Part shown: positions 6,884 to 14,402 of the stretch, piece by piece | Layout: the number at the start of each line of letters is the position of its first letter | How positions within the stretch are numbered: the first letter of the stretch is position 1 | Assembly (NCBI GenBank): GCA_001556995.1 | Contig: LSKF01000022.1 | Coordinates: 1 to 17,203, forward strand | Source: Erythrobacteraceae bacterium CCH12-C2 | GTDB lineage: Bacteria; Pseudomonadota; Alphaproteobacteria; Sphingomonadales; Sphingomonadaceae | Direction of reading: 5' to 3' | DNA length: 17,203 nucleotides | Notes under the pieces: model-generated | What the model was told of the DNA's origin: nothing | Database searches by the model: none | The model's input: only the letters and a program-made list of their open reading frames with translations | Made by a program: the position numbers and the translations under genes

Positions 6884-8644
6884 TTACAGGGTGCTTTCGG
6901 GCTTGCCGCGGATCGCCATATCGATCTTTTCGATCTCGCGCACCGGCTCCTTCACTTCGGTCGGGAGCGGTGCGAGATCCTTGAGCGCGGCGCCCACTTC
7001 GATCTCCTTCAATCGGATCAGCTGGCGGCGGAAATCGATGAGTTCTGTTCCCGAAAGCTCGGCGCGGGTGACGAATTGCACGCTCGCCGGGTTGATCACG
7101 CGCCCGCCGCGATACATTTCGTAATGCAGGTGCGGACCCGTCGAGAGGCCGGTCGAGCCGACATAGCCGATCACCTGCCCGCGCCGCACATTCATGCCGG
7201 AGGCGACCGCCATGCGGCTCATGTGGCAATAGCGGGTCGACAGGCCGCCGCCATGCTCCAGCCGCACCGCGATCCCGCAGCCACCTGCACGCCCTGCCGA
7301 ACGCACCCTGCCATCGCTGACCGCGACGATCGGCGTGCCGTAGCTGGCCTTGAAATCCATGCCTTCGTGCATCCGGCGATAGCCGAGGATCGGATGCCGC
7401 CGCAGCCCGAAGCCCGAAGTGATCGCGCCCGGCACCGGTGCCAGCAATCCGCGGCGCTGTTCGCCCACGCCTGAGGCCTCGAAGAACCGCCCGTCATTGC
7501 CCCAGCGCATCAACTGGGTGCGCGGCTTTCCGGCGCGATCGACCCCGGCATAAAGCAATTGCCCCGCCTGCCGCTCGCCCGTGGCGGCGCGGCGATAGCC
7601 GATTATGATGTCGAATTCGTCGGTCGAGCGGACCTCACGGTCCATGTCGATCTGCGCATCGAGCGCCTTGATGTATTCCTGCGCCGCACTGGCCGGCACA
7701 CCGGCTTGCCGCATCGAACGGAACAGGCTGCTGCCCACCACGCCGCGCACCCGCAGCGGGGTATCATCGACCCGGATGATGTTGCGCTTGAGCGCGAGCG
7801 GGCCCGAGGGGATCACCGGGGTGCCATCTTCTGCCGTCTGGCCCACGCCAGGCCGGGTCAGCTCAAGTTCGAGATCGAAACGCGCCCGGAAAGCGAGACT
7901 GTCTAGCAGGCGCGGCTCGCCGGGTGCAGGGCGGCGGCCGAGCAGCACGTCCATCTGCGTGCCCGAAGCAATGTCCGAAAGCGGCAGGGCTTGCCCGACC
8001 AAGGCCGACGCCCGGTCAATATCCGCTGCCGAAACCCCGGCGCGGCGCAGCATCGAGGCAAAGCTGTCCCCTGGCGCCAGCGTTACCACCATGGCGATCT
8101 GCGGCCGTTCGGGCGCGCTCTTCAGCGGGATGACCGCCTGCGTCGGCCCCATCCGGCGACCGCTGTCGGCGCCCAAAGCCAGCGGCAGGATCATCTGGCT
8201 GCGCAGCTCGCTCTGGATTTCCTCGCCCTGCGGCATCGCGGCGCGCGCTTCGAGTGGGGTCAGATCGGGCCAGAACGCCAGCGCCACTGCGCCGAGCCCA
8301 AGCATCGTACCAAGCCCGCGGAACCAGCGGCGGCTGCCGATTTCTTCGGCCAGATCGGGGGCCAGATCGAGCCGCTCGAACCAGCGCTCTGCCGAGAGCC
8401 GCCAAGCATCATAGCGCGCACCCAGACCATTGAACCGGGCCGCCACTTCGCGCTTGGCCAGTTGGGTCTTGGTTGGCGCGGCCAACTCGCGGGCGTTGCG
8501 CAGATAGGGCAGGATGTTGCGCGCGGTTTCGGGGTCAATCACCGCAGGCGCTGCCGGAACCCTCACAAGCGCTCTTGATGCGCCAGCAGCTACGCTTTCT
8601 TCCGGCCCGATCGGCTCGTCCAGATTATGCGCATGGTTCAACAT
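6884..8644 (-). CDS. M23 family metallopeptidase, membrane-anchored murein hydrolase
   Basis: A 586-residue envelope protein. A cytoplasmic N-terminal region of about 108 residues precedes one predicted membrane segment (GLGTMLGLGAVALAFW, about 110-125). The periplasmic part has a LysM/OapA-like segment (LAPGDSFASMLRRAGV, 189-204) and a C-terminal LytM/M23 domain. Zinc-site residues are visible: H426 and D430 (MHEGMDF), H474 (YCHMS), and H505 and H507 (PHLHYE). The set is complete, so it is probably an active peptidoglycan endopeptidase rather than an EnvC/NlpD-type activator. The ATG at 8644 is the first start that leaves a sensible protein; open frame continues upstream to 9346 under the helicase gene and is not real. 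A short basic/acidic tail follows the domain. Confidence 0.92.
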   Translation of the reverse strand: MLNHAHNLDEPIGPEESVAAGASRALVRVPAAPAVIDPETARNILPYLRNARELAAPTKTQLAKREVAARFNGLGARYDAWRLSAERWFERLDLAPDLAEEIGSRRWFRGLGTMLGLGAVALAFWPDLTPLEARAAMPQGEEIQSELRSQMILPLALGADSGRRMGPTQAVIPLKSAPERPQIAMVVTLAPGDSFASMLRRAGVSAADIDRASALVGQALPLSDIASGTQMDVLLGRRPAPGEPRLLDSLAFRARFDLELELTRPGVGQTAEDGTPVIPSGPLALKRNIIRVDDTPLRVRGVVGSSLFRSMRQAGVPASAAQEYIKALDAQIDMDREVRSTDEFDIIIGYRRAATGERQAGQLLYAGVDRAGKPRTQLMRWGNDGRFFEASGVGEQRRGLLAPVPGAITSGFGLRRHPILGYRRMHEGMDFKASYGTPIVAVSDGRVRSAGRAGGCGIAVRLEHGGGLSTRYCHMSRMAVASGMNVRRGQVIGYVGSTGLSTGPHLHYEMYRGGRVINPASVQFVTRAELSGTELIDFRRQLIRLKEIEVGAALKDLAPLPTEVKEPVREIEKIDMAIRGKPESTL

Positions 8645-8716
8645 TATTGCCCCGGTAGCGGCGCCCTCATGGGGCGGGCCAAGTGACCCTTGTCCCAAAT
8701 TTTTGCCAGAACAAAG

Positions 8717-8731
8717 TAAATCCGACGTTAA
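8717..8731. promoter_or_regulatory. Possible CtrA-type site in the peptidase/helicase spacer
   Basis: The 195-base divergent spacer (8645-8839) must hold promoters for both the M23 peptidase and the helicase. Within it, TAAA-N7-TTAA matches the alphaproteobacterial CtrA consensus TTAA-N7-TTAA with one mismatch. It lies about 75-85 bases upstream of the peptidase start, in the most AT-rich part of the spacer. A murein hydrolase would be a plausible cell-cycle target. One near-match to a short motif is weak evidence. Confidence 0.25.
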
Positions 8732-8839
8732 CCAGCGACCAGCCGCGCCGTGGGTGCGGCAAGGTGTTGTGCGTAGCGCGGTATCGCGGTCGCGGCGACC
8801 CTTGCCCCTGTGGCGATGGCCTGACACAAGCAGCCTATT

Positions 8840-11593
8840 GTGAGCGCGCCCCCCCACGCCCGTCCCCCCGCCCAGCGCGACGCAGCCACCCGCGACCATC
8901 ATGTGCGCGCGGTGCTCGGACCCACCAATACCGGGAAGACCCACCTCGCGATCGAGCGCATGTGCGGCCATTCCAGCGGGATGATGGGCTTCCCCCTGCG
9001 GCTGCTGGCGCGCGAGGTTTATGACCGGGTCCGCGCGATCAAGGGGGACAAGCAGGTCGCGCTGATCACCGGCGAGGAACGGATCGAACCGCCCGACGCC
9101 CGCTATTTCCTCTGTACCGCCGAAGCCATGCCGCGCACCCATGGCGAGGTGGCTTTCGTTGCGCTCGACGAGGCACAGCTCGGCGCTGATCCCGAACGCG
9201 GGCATATCTTCACTGACCGGTTGCTCCATGCGCGCGGGCGGGAGGAGACCATGATCCTCGGCTCGGCGACCCTTGAACCGATGGTCAAGGCGCTGATCCC
9301 CAAGGCGGAAATCACCAGCCGCCCGCGGTTTTCGACCCTCAGCCACGCTGGGGTGTGCAAGCTCTCGCGCCTGCCCAAGCGCTCGGCGGTGGTCGCGTTC
9401 AGCATCGAACAGGTTTACGCCATGGCCGAGGCTTTACGGCGGTTCAGAGGCGGGGCTGCCGTCGTCATGGGCGCGCTTTCGCCCGAGACGCGGAACAAGC
9501 AGGTCGCGATGTTCCAGTCGGGCGAGGTCGATTACATCGTCGCCACCGATGCGATCGGCATGGGGTTGAACCTTGATCTCGATCACGTCGCCTTCGCTTC
9601 GTTGAGCAAGTTTGACGGGCGGCGCAAACGCAGGCTCACCCCTTCCGAAATGGCGCAGATTGCCGGACGCGCGGGGCGGCACCAGCGTGATGGCACCTTT
9701 GGCACGCTGCCGGGCATGAGCGCGAGCAGCCAACAGGGCGAGCCGCTCGCCTTCACCGACGAGGAAGTCTACGCGATCGAGGAGCACAAGTTTGCGCCCC
9801 TCACCCACCTGTTCTGGCGCGAGGCCGAACCTCGCTATGACTCGCTCGGCGCGCTGATTGCCGATCTCGAAGCGCGTCCTGACCAATCCGTGCTGCGCGC
9901 CGCACCCGAAGCGATCGACATGGCGGTGCTGCGGCGGCTGGCGGAGGATGACATCGGCCGCTCTGTACGCGGCGCAGGCAGCGTGCGGCGCTTCTGGGAG
10001 GCCTGCTCGCTCCCCGATTTCCGCAGCCTTGGCGTCGAACAGCACGCGCGGTTCGTGGCGCGGCTGTGGGACGACCTCAAGGACGGCTATCTCGGTGCTG
10101 ATTTCGTCGCCGCGCGCATCGCCGAGCTTGACCGGATGCAGGGCGACATCGACACGCTGCAAGGGCGGATCGCGGCGATTCGCAGCTGGGCTTACATCTG
10201 CCAGCGGCCCGATTGGGTGCTGGCGCGCGACGAAATGGCGGCGCGGGCACGCGCGGTCGAGGCGAAGCTCTCGGACGCGCTGCACGCGCGGCTGACCGAG
10301 CGTTTCGTGAACCGAAGGACGACACTCTTGATGAAATCGCTGGGGCAGGACGCAAGCGCGCTGCCCGTCACACTCGAACCCGATGGCCACCTGACCGTGG
10401 AAGGCGAGACCATCGGCCGCCTCGAAGGCTTCCGCTTCCATGTCGATCCTTCAGCTGGCGTCGCGGATCGGCGGATGCTGCTGGCGGCGGGCGAAAGGGC
10501 GCTGCCCGCGCTGCTGGCCGGGCGGGCCGAGTGGTTGCTGACGCAGGGCCTCGGCGAATTGCAGATTTCCGGCGGGGCGATCCGTTGGCAGGACCGCGCG
10601 CTGGCCGAGATCACCTTCCCGGGCCATGCGGGGGCAGGTAATTTCGGCACGCCGCGCCTCGCGCTGACCCGCGATCTGGCCCTGCTGCCGGATACCGCCA
10701 AGGCGAAGCTGGAGGCGGGGCTGGCGGCGTGGCTTGAGGCGCAGCTCGAACCGCTCGCCCCCTTGCGCAAACTCGCCGAGGCTGCGCGCGATCCTGCCGC
10801 CGGATCGCAAGCACGCGCGCTGGTCATCACCCTGATCGAAGCGCGCGGGGTCATCAGCCGCGAGGAGGCGGGGCTGGAGCATCTGCCCAAGGAAATGCGC
10901 CCCTATTTGCGCAAGATCGGCATCACCTTTGGCGCGCTCGACATCTTCGCTGCGCCGTTGCTCAAGCCGGCCCCGCGGCGCTTGCTGCACGCCTTGGGGC
11001 TCGACCCGCGCCCGCTCAACGAAGGCATGTTGTCGGTGCTGGCCGAGGGGAGTTGGGCCAAGGGGCGCTTGCCCGCAGGCTATCGCTATGCCGGAACGCA
11101 GGCGATCCGGGTGGATCTGGCGGAGAAGATCCTGCGCGCCGCCTTTGATGCGCGCGCGACAGTCACCGCCGCCAAGCCGAAAGAGCGGAACCTTGCATTC
11201 CGGCTCGATCTGGCGCTGGCGGTGTCGATCGGGCTGGAGGACGGCAATGCCCGCCGTTTGCTTGGCAGCGCCGGCTTCCGCTGCGACCGCGCGCGTCCGC
11301 TGGCAGACGGCGCTTTCGGCCCGCCCGCGCCCGACCGCTGGCACTGGCGACCGCGCCGCGCGGGGGAGGCGGACACCAGGCGCCCTCAGCGCCAGGATGC
11401 GCGCCCACCCCGCGACAAGGCCAAGCCCGCGCGCAAGCCTGATCGCAAGGGCGAAGCGAAGGGCGGCAAGACCGACAGGCCCGCCCAACGGCCCACCAGA
11501 CCGCCCCAAACCCCCGCCAGACCTGTGGCAGACACCGGCCCCGCCCGCGCAGGGGGGGCTTTCGACAAGCTGGCGGACCTGCTCAAGGGATGA
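8840..11593 (+). CDS. SUV3-like superfamily 2 RNA helicase
   Basis: A 917-residue ATP-dependent helicase resembling mitochondrial SUV3 and its alphaproteobacterial relatives, expected to unwind RNA. Landmarks are Walker A GPTNTGKT (27-34), FPLRLLAREV (51-60), ITGEER (76-81), a DEAQ box (110-113), SAT (142-144), ATDAIGMGLN (235-244) and QIAGRAGR (273-280). A long C-terminal half follows. The last 80 or so residues are a disordered tail rich in Lys, Arg, Pro and Ala, ending [10 protein letters not shown]. The GTG at 8840 gives a sensible N-terminus just before the Walker A motif, but no clear ribosome binding site precedes it. This is not the Lhr-type DEXH helicase of the DNA ligase module. Its stop overlaps the S4 gene start (ATGA). 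Confidence 0.9.
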   Translation: MSAPPHARPPAQRDAATRDHHVRAVLGPTNTGKTHLAIERMCGHSSGMMGFPLRLLAREVYDRVRAIKGDKQVALITGEERIEPPDARYFLCTAEAMPRTHGEVAFVALDEAQLGADPERGHIFTDRLLHARGREETMILGSATLEPMVKALIPKAEITSRPRFSTLSHAGVCKLSRLPKRSAVVAFSIEQVYAMAEALRRFRGGAAVVMGALSPETRNKQVAMFQSGEVDYIVATDAIGMGLNLDLDHVAFASLSKFDGRRKRRLTPSEMAQIAGRAGRHQRDGTFGTLPGMSASSQQGEPLAFTDEEVYAIEEHKFAPLTHLFWREAEPRYDSLGALIADLEARPDQSVLRAAPEAIDMAVLRRLAEDDIGRSVRGAGSVRRFWEACSLPDFRSLGVEQHARFVARLWDDLKDGYLGADFVAARIAELDRMQGDIDTLQGRIAAIRSWAYICQRPDWVLARDEMAARARAVEAKLSDALHARLTERFVNRRTTLLMKSLGQDASALPVTLEPDGHLTVEGETIGRLEGFRFHVDPSAGVADRRMLLAAGERALPALLAGRAEWLLTQGLGELQISGGAIRWQDRALAEITFPGHAGAGNFGTPRLALTRDLALLPDTAKAKLEAGLAAWLEAQLEPLAPLRKLAEAARDPAAGSQARALVITLIEARGVISREEAGLEHLPKEMRPYLRKIGITFGALDIFAAPLLKPAPRRLLHALGLDPRPLNEGMLSVLAEGSWAKGRLPAGYRYAGTQAIRVDLAEKILRAAFDARATVTAAKPKERNLAFRLDLALAVSIGLEDGNARRLLGSAGFRCDRARPLADGAFGPPAPDRWHWRPRRAGEADTRRPQRQDARPPRDKAKPARKPDRKGEAKGGKTDRPAQRPTRPPQTPARPVADTGPARAGGAFDKLADLLKG

Positions 11594-11946
11594 GCGGTGC
11601 GGGCGCGATGCGAATCGACCGGCTGCTGGTCTATCTGCGCTTCGCTCGCACCCGTTCCGCCGCGCAGGCTTTAATCAGAGCGCACGCCCTGCGCCGCAAC
11701 CGCCAACACGTGCTGCGGCCCTCCGAGCAAGCCCGAATCGGCGATGTGCTGACTTTGGCCATCGGGGACAGCATCCGGGTGGTCGAACTGCTCAGCCTTC
11801 CCAACCGGCGCGGCCCCCCGGCAGAGGCGCGTTCGCATTATCGAGAGGTTGACGGCTCGGGACTTGACCCTAAGGGGCAAATCACCATAGCAGCATCACC
11901 TCTCATCGCGGGCCATGTGCCCGAACATCCCGAAGACCGCTTCTGA
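11590..11946 (+). CDS. S4 domain RNA-binding protein (Hsp15-like)
   Basis: A 118-residue protein with an N-terminal S4 fold: [27 protein letters not shown], then [10 protein letters not shown] (about residues 7-58). Its layout resembles Hsp15/HslR, which binds 50S subunits carrying a nascent chain; the specific target here is unknown. A charged, probably loosely folded C-terminal part follows. The ATG at 11590 overlaps the helicase stop (ATGA). A second in-frame ATG at 11608 starts exactly at the conserved MRIDR and may be the real or an alternative start. It is followed after 10 bases by fdxA, so helicase, S4 and ferredoxin look like one operon. Confidence 0.87.
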   Translation: MSGAGAMRIDRLLVYLRFARTRSAAQALIRAHALRRNRQHVLRPSEQARIGDVLTLAIGDSIRVVELLSLPNRRGPPAEARSHYREVDGSGLDPKGQITIAASPLIAGHVPEHPEDRF

Positions 11947-11956
11947 AAGAGCCGCA

Positions 11957-12295
11957 ATGACTTACGTCGTCACTGAAGATTGCATCAAGTGCAAGTACAC
12001 CGATTGTGTCGAAGTGTGCCCGGTTGATTGCTTCTATGAAGGCGAGAACATGCTGGTGATCAATCCCAGCGAATGCATCGACTGCGGCGTGTGCGAACCC
12101 GAATGTCCGGCCGAGGCGATTTTGCCCGACACCGAAGATGGCCTCGAAAAGTGGCTGGAGCTCAACACTCAGTATTCGGCGGTGTGGCCCAACATCACCA
12201 GCCAGAAGGCCCCGCCCGAAGATGCTGACGCGCACAAAGGCGAAAAGGGCAAGTTCGAGAAGTATTTCAGCGACGCCCCGGGCGACGGGGACTGA
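11957..12295 (+). CDS. fdxA: 7Fe ferredoxin FdxA ([3Fe-4S][4Fe-4S])
   Basis: A 112-residue ferredoxin very similar to Azotobacter ferredoxin I. Cysteines C9, C17, C21 and C50 should bind the [3Fe-4S] cluster. C25, C40, C43 and C46 should bind the [4Fe-4S] cluster, within CVEVCPVDC and [12 protein letters not shown]12 is an extra cysteine, also common in this family. The C-terminal segment with [12 protein letters not shown] and a charged tail is typical. The ATG at 11957 (MTYVVTEDC) is the family start, with AAAGAG upstream. Electron partners are not identifiable from the window. Confidence 0.95.
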   Translation: MTYVVTEDCIKCKYTDCVEVCPVDCFYEGENMLVINPSECIDCGVCEPECPAEAILPDTEDGLEKWLELNTQYSAVWPNITSQKAPPEDADAHKGEKGKFEKYFSDAPGDGD

Positions 12296-12332
12296 TTTCC
12301 CTACCAATCTTCGTATCTGCAAAGACTTGTAA

Positions 12333-12378
12333 CCGATTGCAATCGGCGACTCGCAATTTTGTTGCAAGCGTGTTATAC
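12333..12378. promoter_or_regulatory. Palindromic, AT-rich probable carD control region
   Basis: The 273-base spacer between fdxA and carD (12296-12568) holds no convincing gene. Near its start is the perfect 14-base palindrome CCGATTGCAATCGG (12333-12346). It is followed by GCAATTTTGTTGC (inverted GCAA/TTGC) and a second TTGCAA (12362-12367), 24 bases after the first (12338-12343). Just beyond is TTATAC (12373-12378), which could be a -10 element, though no good -35 lies at standard spacing. I read this as a likely operator/promoter for carD with a leader of about 185 bases. It could instead end the fdxA transcript, but no U-run follows. Confidence 0.4.
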
Positions 12379-12568
12379 GGACCGCCAACCGCGCATGATC
12401 TCGCTTAGGCAGGATTCGCGCAGGCGTTGAAACCAGGAAGGCCACAACACCAGCAGCTCCCCCAAGGTCAGTTCATTCCCGGTGCTTTCCCTCTTGCAGG
12501 GGTGGGTCGCGCCGCCGGGATGATTGCCTCTCTCCCGTTGCTGGATCGGCCCACAGAAAGGAACTTGC

Positions 12569-13102
12569 ATGGCAAGCACCGCAAACGCATTCACCGTTGG
12601 CGATTATGTTGTTTACCCCAAGCACGGGGTGGGCCGGGTGATCGAGTTGCAGAGCGAGGAAATCGCCGGAATGCAGCTCGAACTTTACGTGCTCCGCTTC
12701 GAGAAAGAGCGCATGACGCTCCGCGTGCCGGTGGGCAAGGTTGAAGCGATCGGGATGCGTAAGCTGTCTTCCGACAAGACGCTGAAGCAGGCCATGGAAA
12801 CCCTCAAGGGCAAGCCCAAGGTCAAGCGCACCATGTGGTCGCGCCGCGCGCAGGAATATGAAGCGAAGATCAACTCGGGCGACCTCGTGTCGATCGCCGA
12901 AGTGACCCGCGACCTGTTCCGCCCCGAAGACCAGCCCGAACAGTCTTATTCGGAGCGGCAGATCTTCGAAGCCGCCTCCTCGCGTCTGGCCCGCGAACTC
13001 GCGGCGATGGAAGAGACCGACGAGCCGACCGCGCTCGGCAAGATCCTCCAGGTGCTGCGCGAACACGCACCGCAATATTACGACAACGCCGAAGAAGCAT
13101 AA
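12569..13102 (+). CDS. carD: CarD family transcriptional regulator
   Basis: A 177-residue CarD-type regulator that binds the RNA polymerase beta subunit and stabilises open promoter complexes. The N-terminal RNAP-interaction domain covers about residues 7-65, with FTVGDYVVYPKHGVGRV. The helical C-terminal domain contains the conserved Trp W90 (TMWSRRAQEY), which in mycobacterial CarD wedges into the -10 region. The rest is typical of the alphaproteobacterial family, including DLVSIAEVTRDLF. The ATG at 12569 is preceded by AAGGAA. It has its own long upstream spacer and a terminator just after its stop, so it is probably transcribed alone. Confidence 0.94.
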   Translation: MASTANAFTVGDYVVYPKHGVGRVIELQSEEIAGMQLELYVLRFEKERMTLRVPVGKVEAIGMRKLSSDKTLKQAMETLKGKPKVKRTMWSRRAQEYEAKINSGDLVSIAEVTRDLFRPEDQPEQSYSERQIFEAASSRLARELAAMEETDEPTALGKILQVLREHAPQYYDNAEEA

Positions 13103-13127
13103 GCCTGCTTCGCACCGGAAACATCAA

Positions 13128-13156
13128 GGGCTGCCCCCGCCGGGGCGGCCCTTTTT
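13128..13156 (+). terminator. Rho-independent terminator after carD
   Basis: A ten-base-pair GC-rich stem (13128-13137 with 13142-13151, one G-U pair) closes a CGCC loop and is followed directly by five T. It lies 25 bases after the carD stop and fits intrinsic termination of carD. Confidence 0.88.
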
Positions 13157-13173
13157 GTTGGTGCGGTTACGGC

Positions 13174-13203
13174 TTGTGCGCGCGGCTACGGTGTATTATA
13201 TCG
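13174..13203 (+). promoter_or_regulatory. Possible promoter of the DUF2807 lipoprotein gene
   Basis: TTGTGC (13174-13179) and TATATC (13198-13203) are separated by 18 bases and lie 30 bases before the ATG. The AT-rich patch TATTATATC stands out in this GC-rich spacer. The preceding terminator means a new promoter is needed here. The match to a sigma-70 consensus is only fair. Confidence 0.35.
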
Positions 13204-13232
13204 ATAACACGCCAATCGCTGGGAGACCCTTC

Positions 13233-14030
13233 ATGAACCGCCGCAGCCTTCCGATTCTCGCCACGCTCTCTGCCGCCACCGCCCTTGCTGGCTGCGATGG
13301 TGACATCGAGATCAACGGCCAGAAGGGCGTCCCCCTGTCAGAAATCGAAATTGCTGGCCCGGCCCCCAGCGAGGTCGTGCTGTCCTCAGGCGACACCGTC
13401 ATCCTAACCGAAGGCAACACCTTTGCGATCAAGGTCGAAGGCACCGACACAGAAAGCCTGCGCTTTGTCCGCGATGCCGAAGTGATCGGCATCACCCGCG
13501 AAGAGGGCTGGAACGGCAAGAGCAACGCTACCATTCGCATCACCATGCCGCCGCCCAAGGAAGTGGTGATTGCAGGTAGCGGCACCGTCCAGGCGCAATC
13601 GCTCGCCCCGACCGCAGATGTATCGATTGGTGGCTCGGGCACCATCACCTTCGCCAGCGTTGCTGCGGACAAGCTCGGCGTGAATATCGGCGGCAGCGGC
13701 ACAGTGCGCGGCGCGGGCACGGCCAAGCGGCTGGAAATCAACATCGGCGGCAGCGGCGATGTTGAACTGGCGGGCCTGAAGGCCGATAACGCCGAAGTCT
13801 CAATCGGCGGCGCAGGTGATGTCGAATTCGCCTCGGATGGAAAGGTCGAGGCCAATATCGCCGGGGCGGGCGACATCAAGGTGACGGGCAACGCCACCTG
13901 CACCGCCAACACCTTTGGTTCCGGCACGCTGAACTGCGCGTCGGCGGTGACCAACGCGCCCGCCGCACCAGCCATACCTGCAGCCCCGGCAGCCCCAGTG
14001 GCTCCGAACGCGCCGAAGCCAGCCGAATAG
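13233..14030 (+). CDS. DUF2807 domain lipoprotein with glycine-rich repeats
   Basis: A 265-residue predicted lipoprotein. The signal peptide ends in the lipobox LAGC with C21 as the acylated residue. Asp at position +2 would retain it at the inner membrane if E. coli Lol rules apply. The body is a DUF2807 (GIN-type) adhesin-like domain, expected to form a beta-helix. Six copies of an IGGSGTV/IGGSGDV-type turn recur every 18-20 residues. C223 and C235 may form a disulfide. The C-terminus (about 241-265) is an Ala/Pro tail. The ATG at 13233 has GGGAG eight bases upstream; an earlier in-frame start would bury the signal peptide. The function of the family is not known. Confidence 0.85.
   Translation: MNRRSLPILATLSAATALAGCDGDIEINGQKGVPLSEIEIAGPAPSEVVLSSGDTVILTEGNTFAIKVEGTDTESLRFVRDAEVIGITREEGWNGKSNATIRITMPPPKEVVIAGSGTVQAQSLAPTADVSIGGSGTITFASVAADKLGVNIGGSGTVRGAGTAKRLEINIGGSGDVELAGLKADNAEVSIGGAGDVEFASDGKVEANIAGAGDIKVTGNATCTANTFGSGTLNCASAVTNAPAAPAIPAAPAAPVAPNAPKPAE
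13569..13877 (+). repeat. Six Gly-rich repeats inside the DUF2807 gene
   Basis: The encoded repeats begin at residues 113, 132, 152, 171, 191 and 209, each with the pattern I-[GA]-G-[SA]-G-[TD]-[VI]. At DNA level, ATCGGCGGCAGCGGC-like stretches recur. The period of 18-20 residues fits one turn of a right-handed beta-helix. The repeats drift from GSGT to GSGD to GAGD along the chain, suggesting stepwise duplication. Confidence 0.8.
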
Positions 14031-14069
14031 CATTTGCTTTCGGGCAAGGAGCACGCGACACCTCGCCCT

Positions 14070-14402
14070 ATGCACGCGTCTCGAATCATCCCGCTGATCC
14101 TCGCCGCTTTCGCGCTGCAGGGTTGCCTTGCGAAAGCGGCGGTGGGGGTCGTGACCCTGCCGGTGCGGGCGGTGAGCAAGGGGGTCGATATGGCCACCAC
14201 CAGCCAGTCCGAAGCCGACGAGAAACGCGGCCGCGAGATCCGCAAGCGCGAGGAACAGCTCGGCAAGCTCGAACGCGATTACGACAAGGCGATGGAACGC
14301 TGCGGCGATGGCGATGATGAGGCTTGCGAGAAAGCGCAGACAATTAAGGCAGAGATGAAAGCCATCATGCCCGGCGTTCCAGTCGAGCCGGAGGAAGACT
14401 AA
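14070..14402 (+). CDS. Small lipoprotein with charged helix
   Basis: A 110-residue predicted lipoprotein of unknown function. The signal peptide MHASRIIPLILAAFALQGC ends in the lipobox LQGC with C19. A short hydrophobic segment follows (AAVGVVTLPVRAV), then a strongly charged helix likely to form a coiled coil (EKRGREIRKREEQLGKLERD). Two cysteines flank CGDGDDEAC. The ATG at 14070 is chosen because the signal peptide starts there. The nearest GGAG (14047-14050) is about 19 bases away, which is too far to be ideal. It follows the DUF2807 gene by 39 bases and may be co-transcribed. Its TAA stop overlaps the opposing Sua5-type gene's TAG (14399-14402). Confidence 0.75.
   Translation: MHASRIIPLILAAFALQGCLAKAAVGVVTLPVRAVSKGVDMATTSQSEADEKRGREIRKREEQLGKLERDYDKAMERCGDGDDEACEKAQTIKAEMKAIMPGVPVEPEED

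Noticed and set aside
5751..7124. Long plus-strand open frame opposite hemB and the GNAT gene
   Set aside because: The opposite strand encodes HemB with both active-site lysines. This frame is His/Arg/Ala-rich shadow sequence.
8683..9024. Plus-strand frame encoding a CPCGDG string that recalls SEC-C or YchJ-type zinc motifs
   Set aside because: It lacks the rest of either motif, overlaps the helicase start in another frame, and becomes Pro/Arg-rich shadow sequence. It is most likely chance in GC-rich DNA.
8645..9346. Upstream extension of the M23 peptidase frame to 820 residues
   Set aside because: The extra 234 residues lie antisense to the helicase core and have no hydrolase-like features. 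The ATG at 8644 gives a normal protein.
9434..10441. Long antisense open frame inside the helicase gene
   Set aside because: High-GC codon use leaves antisense frames open. The helicase frame has clear motifs throughout, and the antisense product has none.
13188..13213. Imperfect GTGT...ACAC inverted repeat before the DUF2807 gene
   Set aside because: It is short, with a bulge, and overlaps the likely -10 region. It could be an operator but is not distinguishable from chance.
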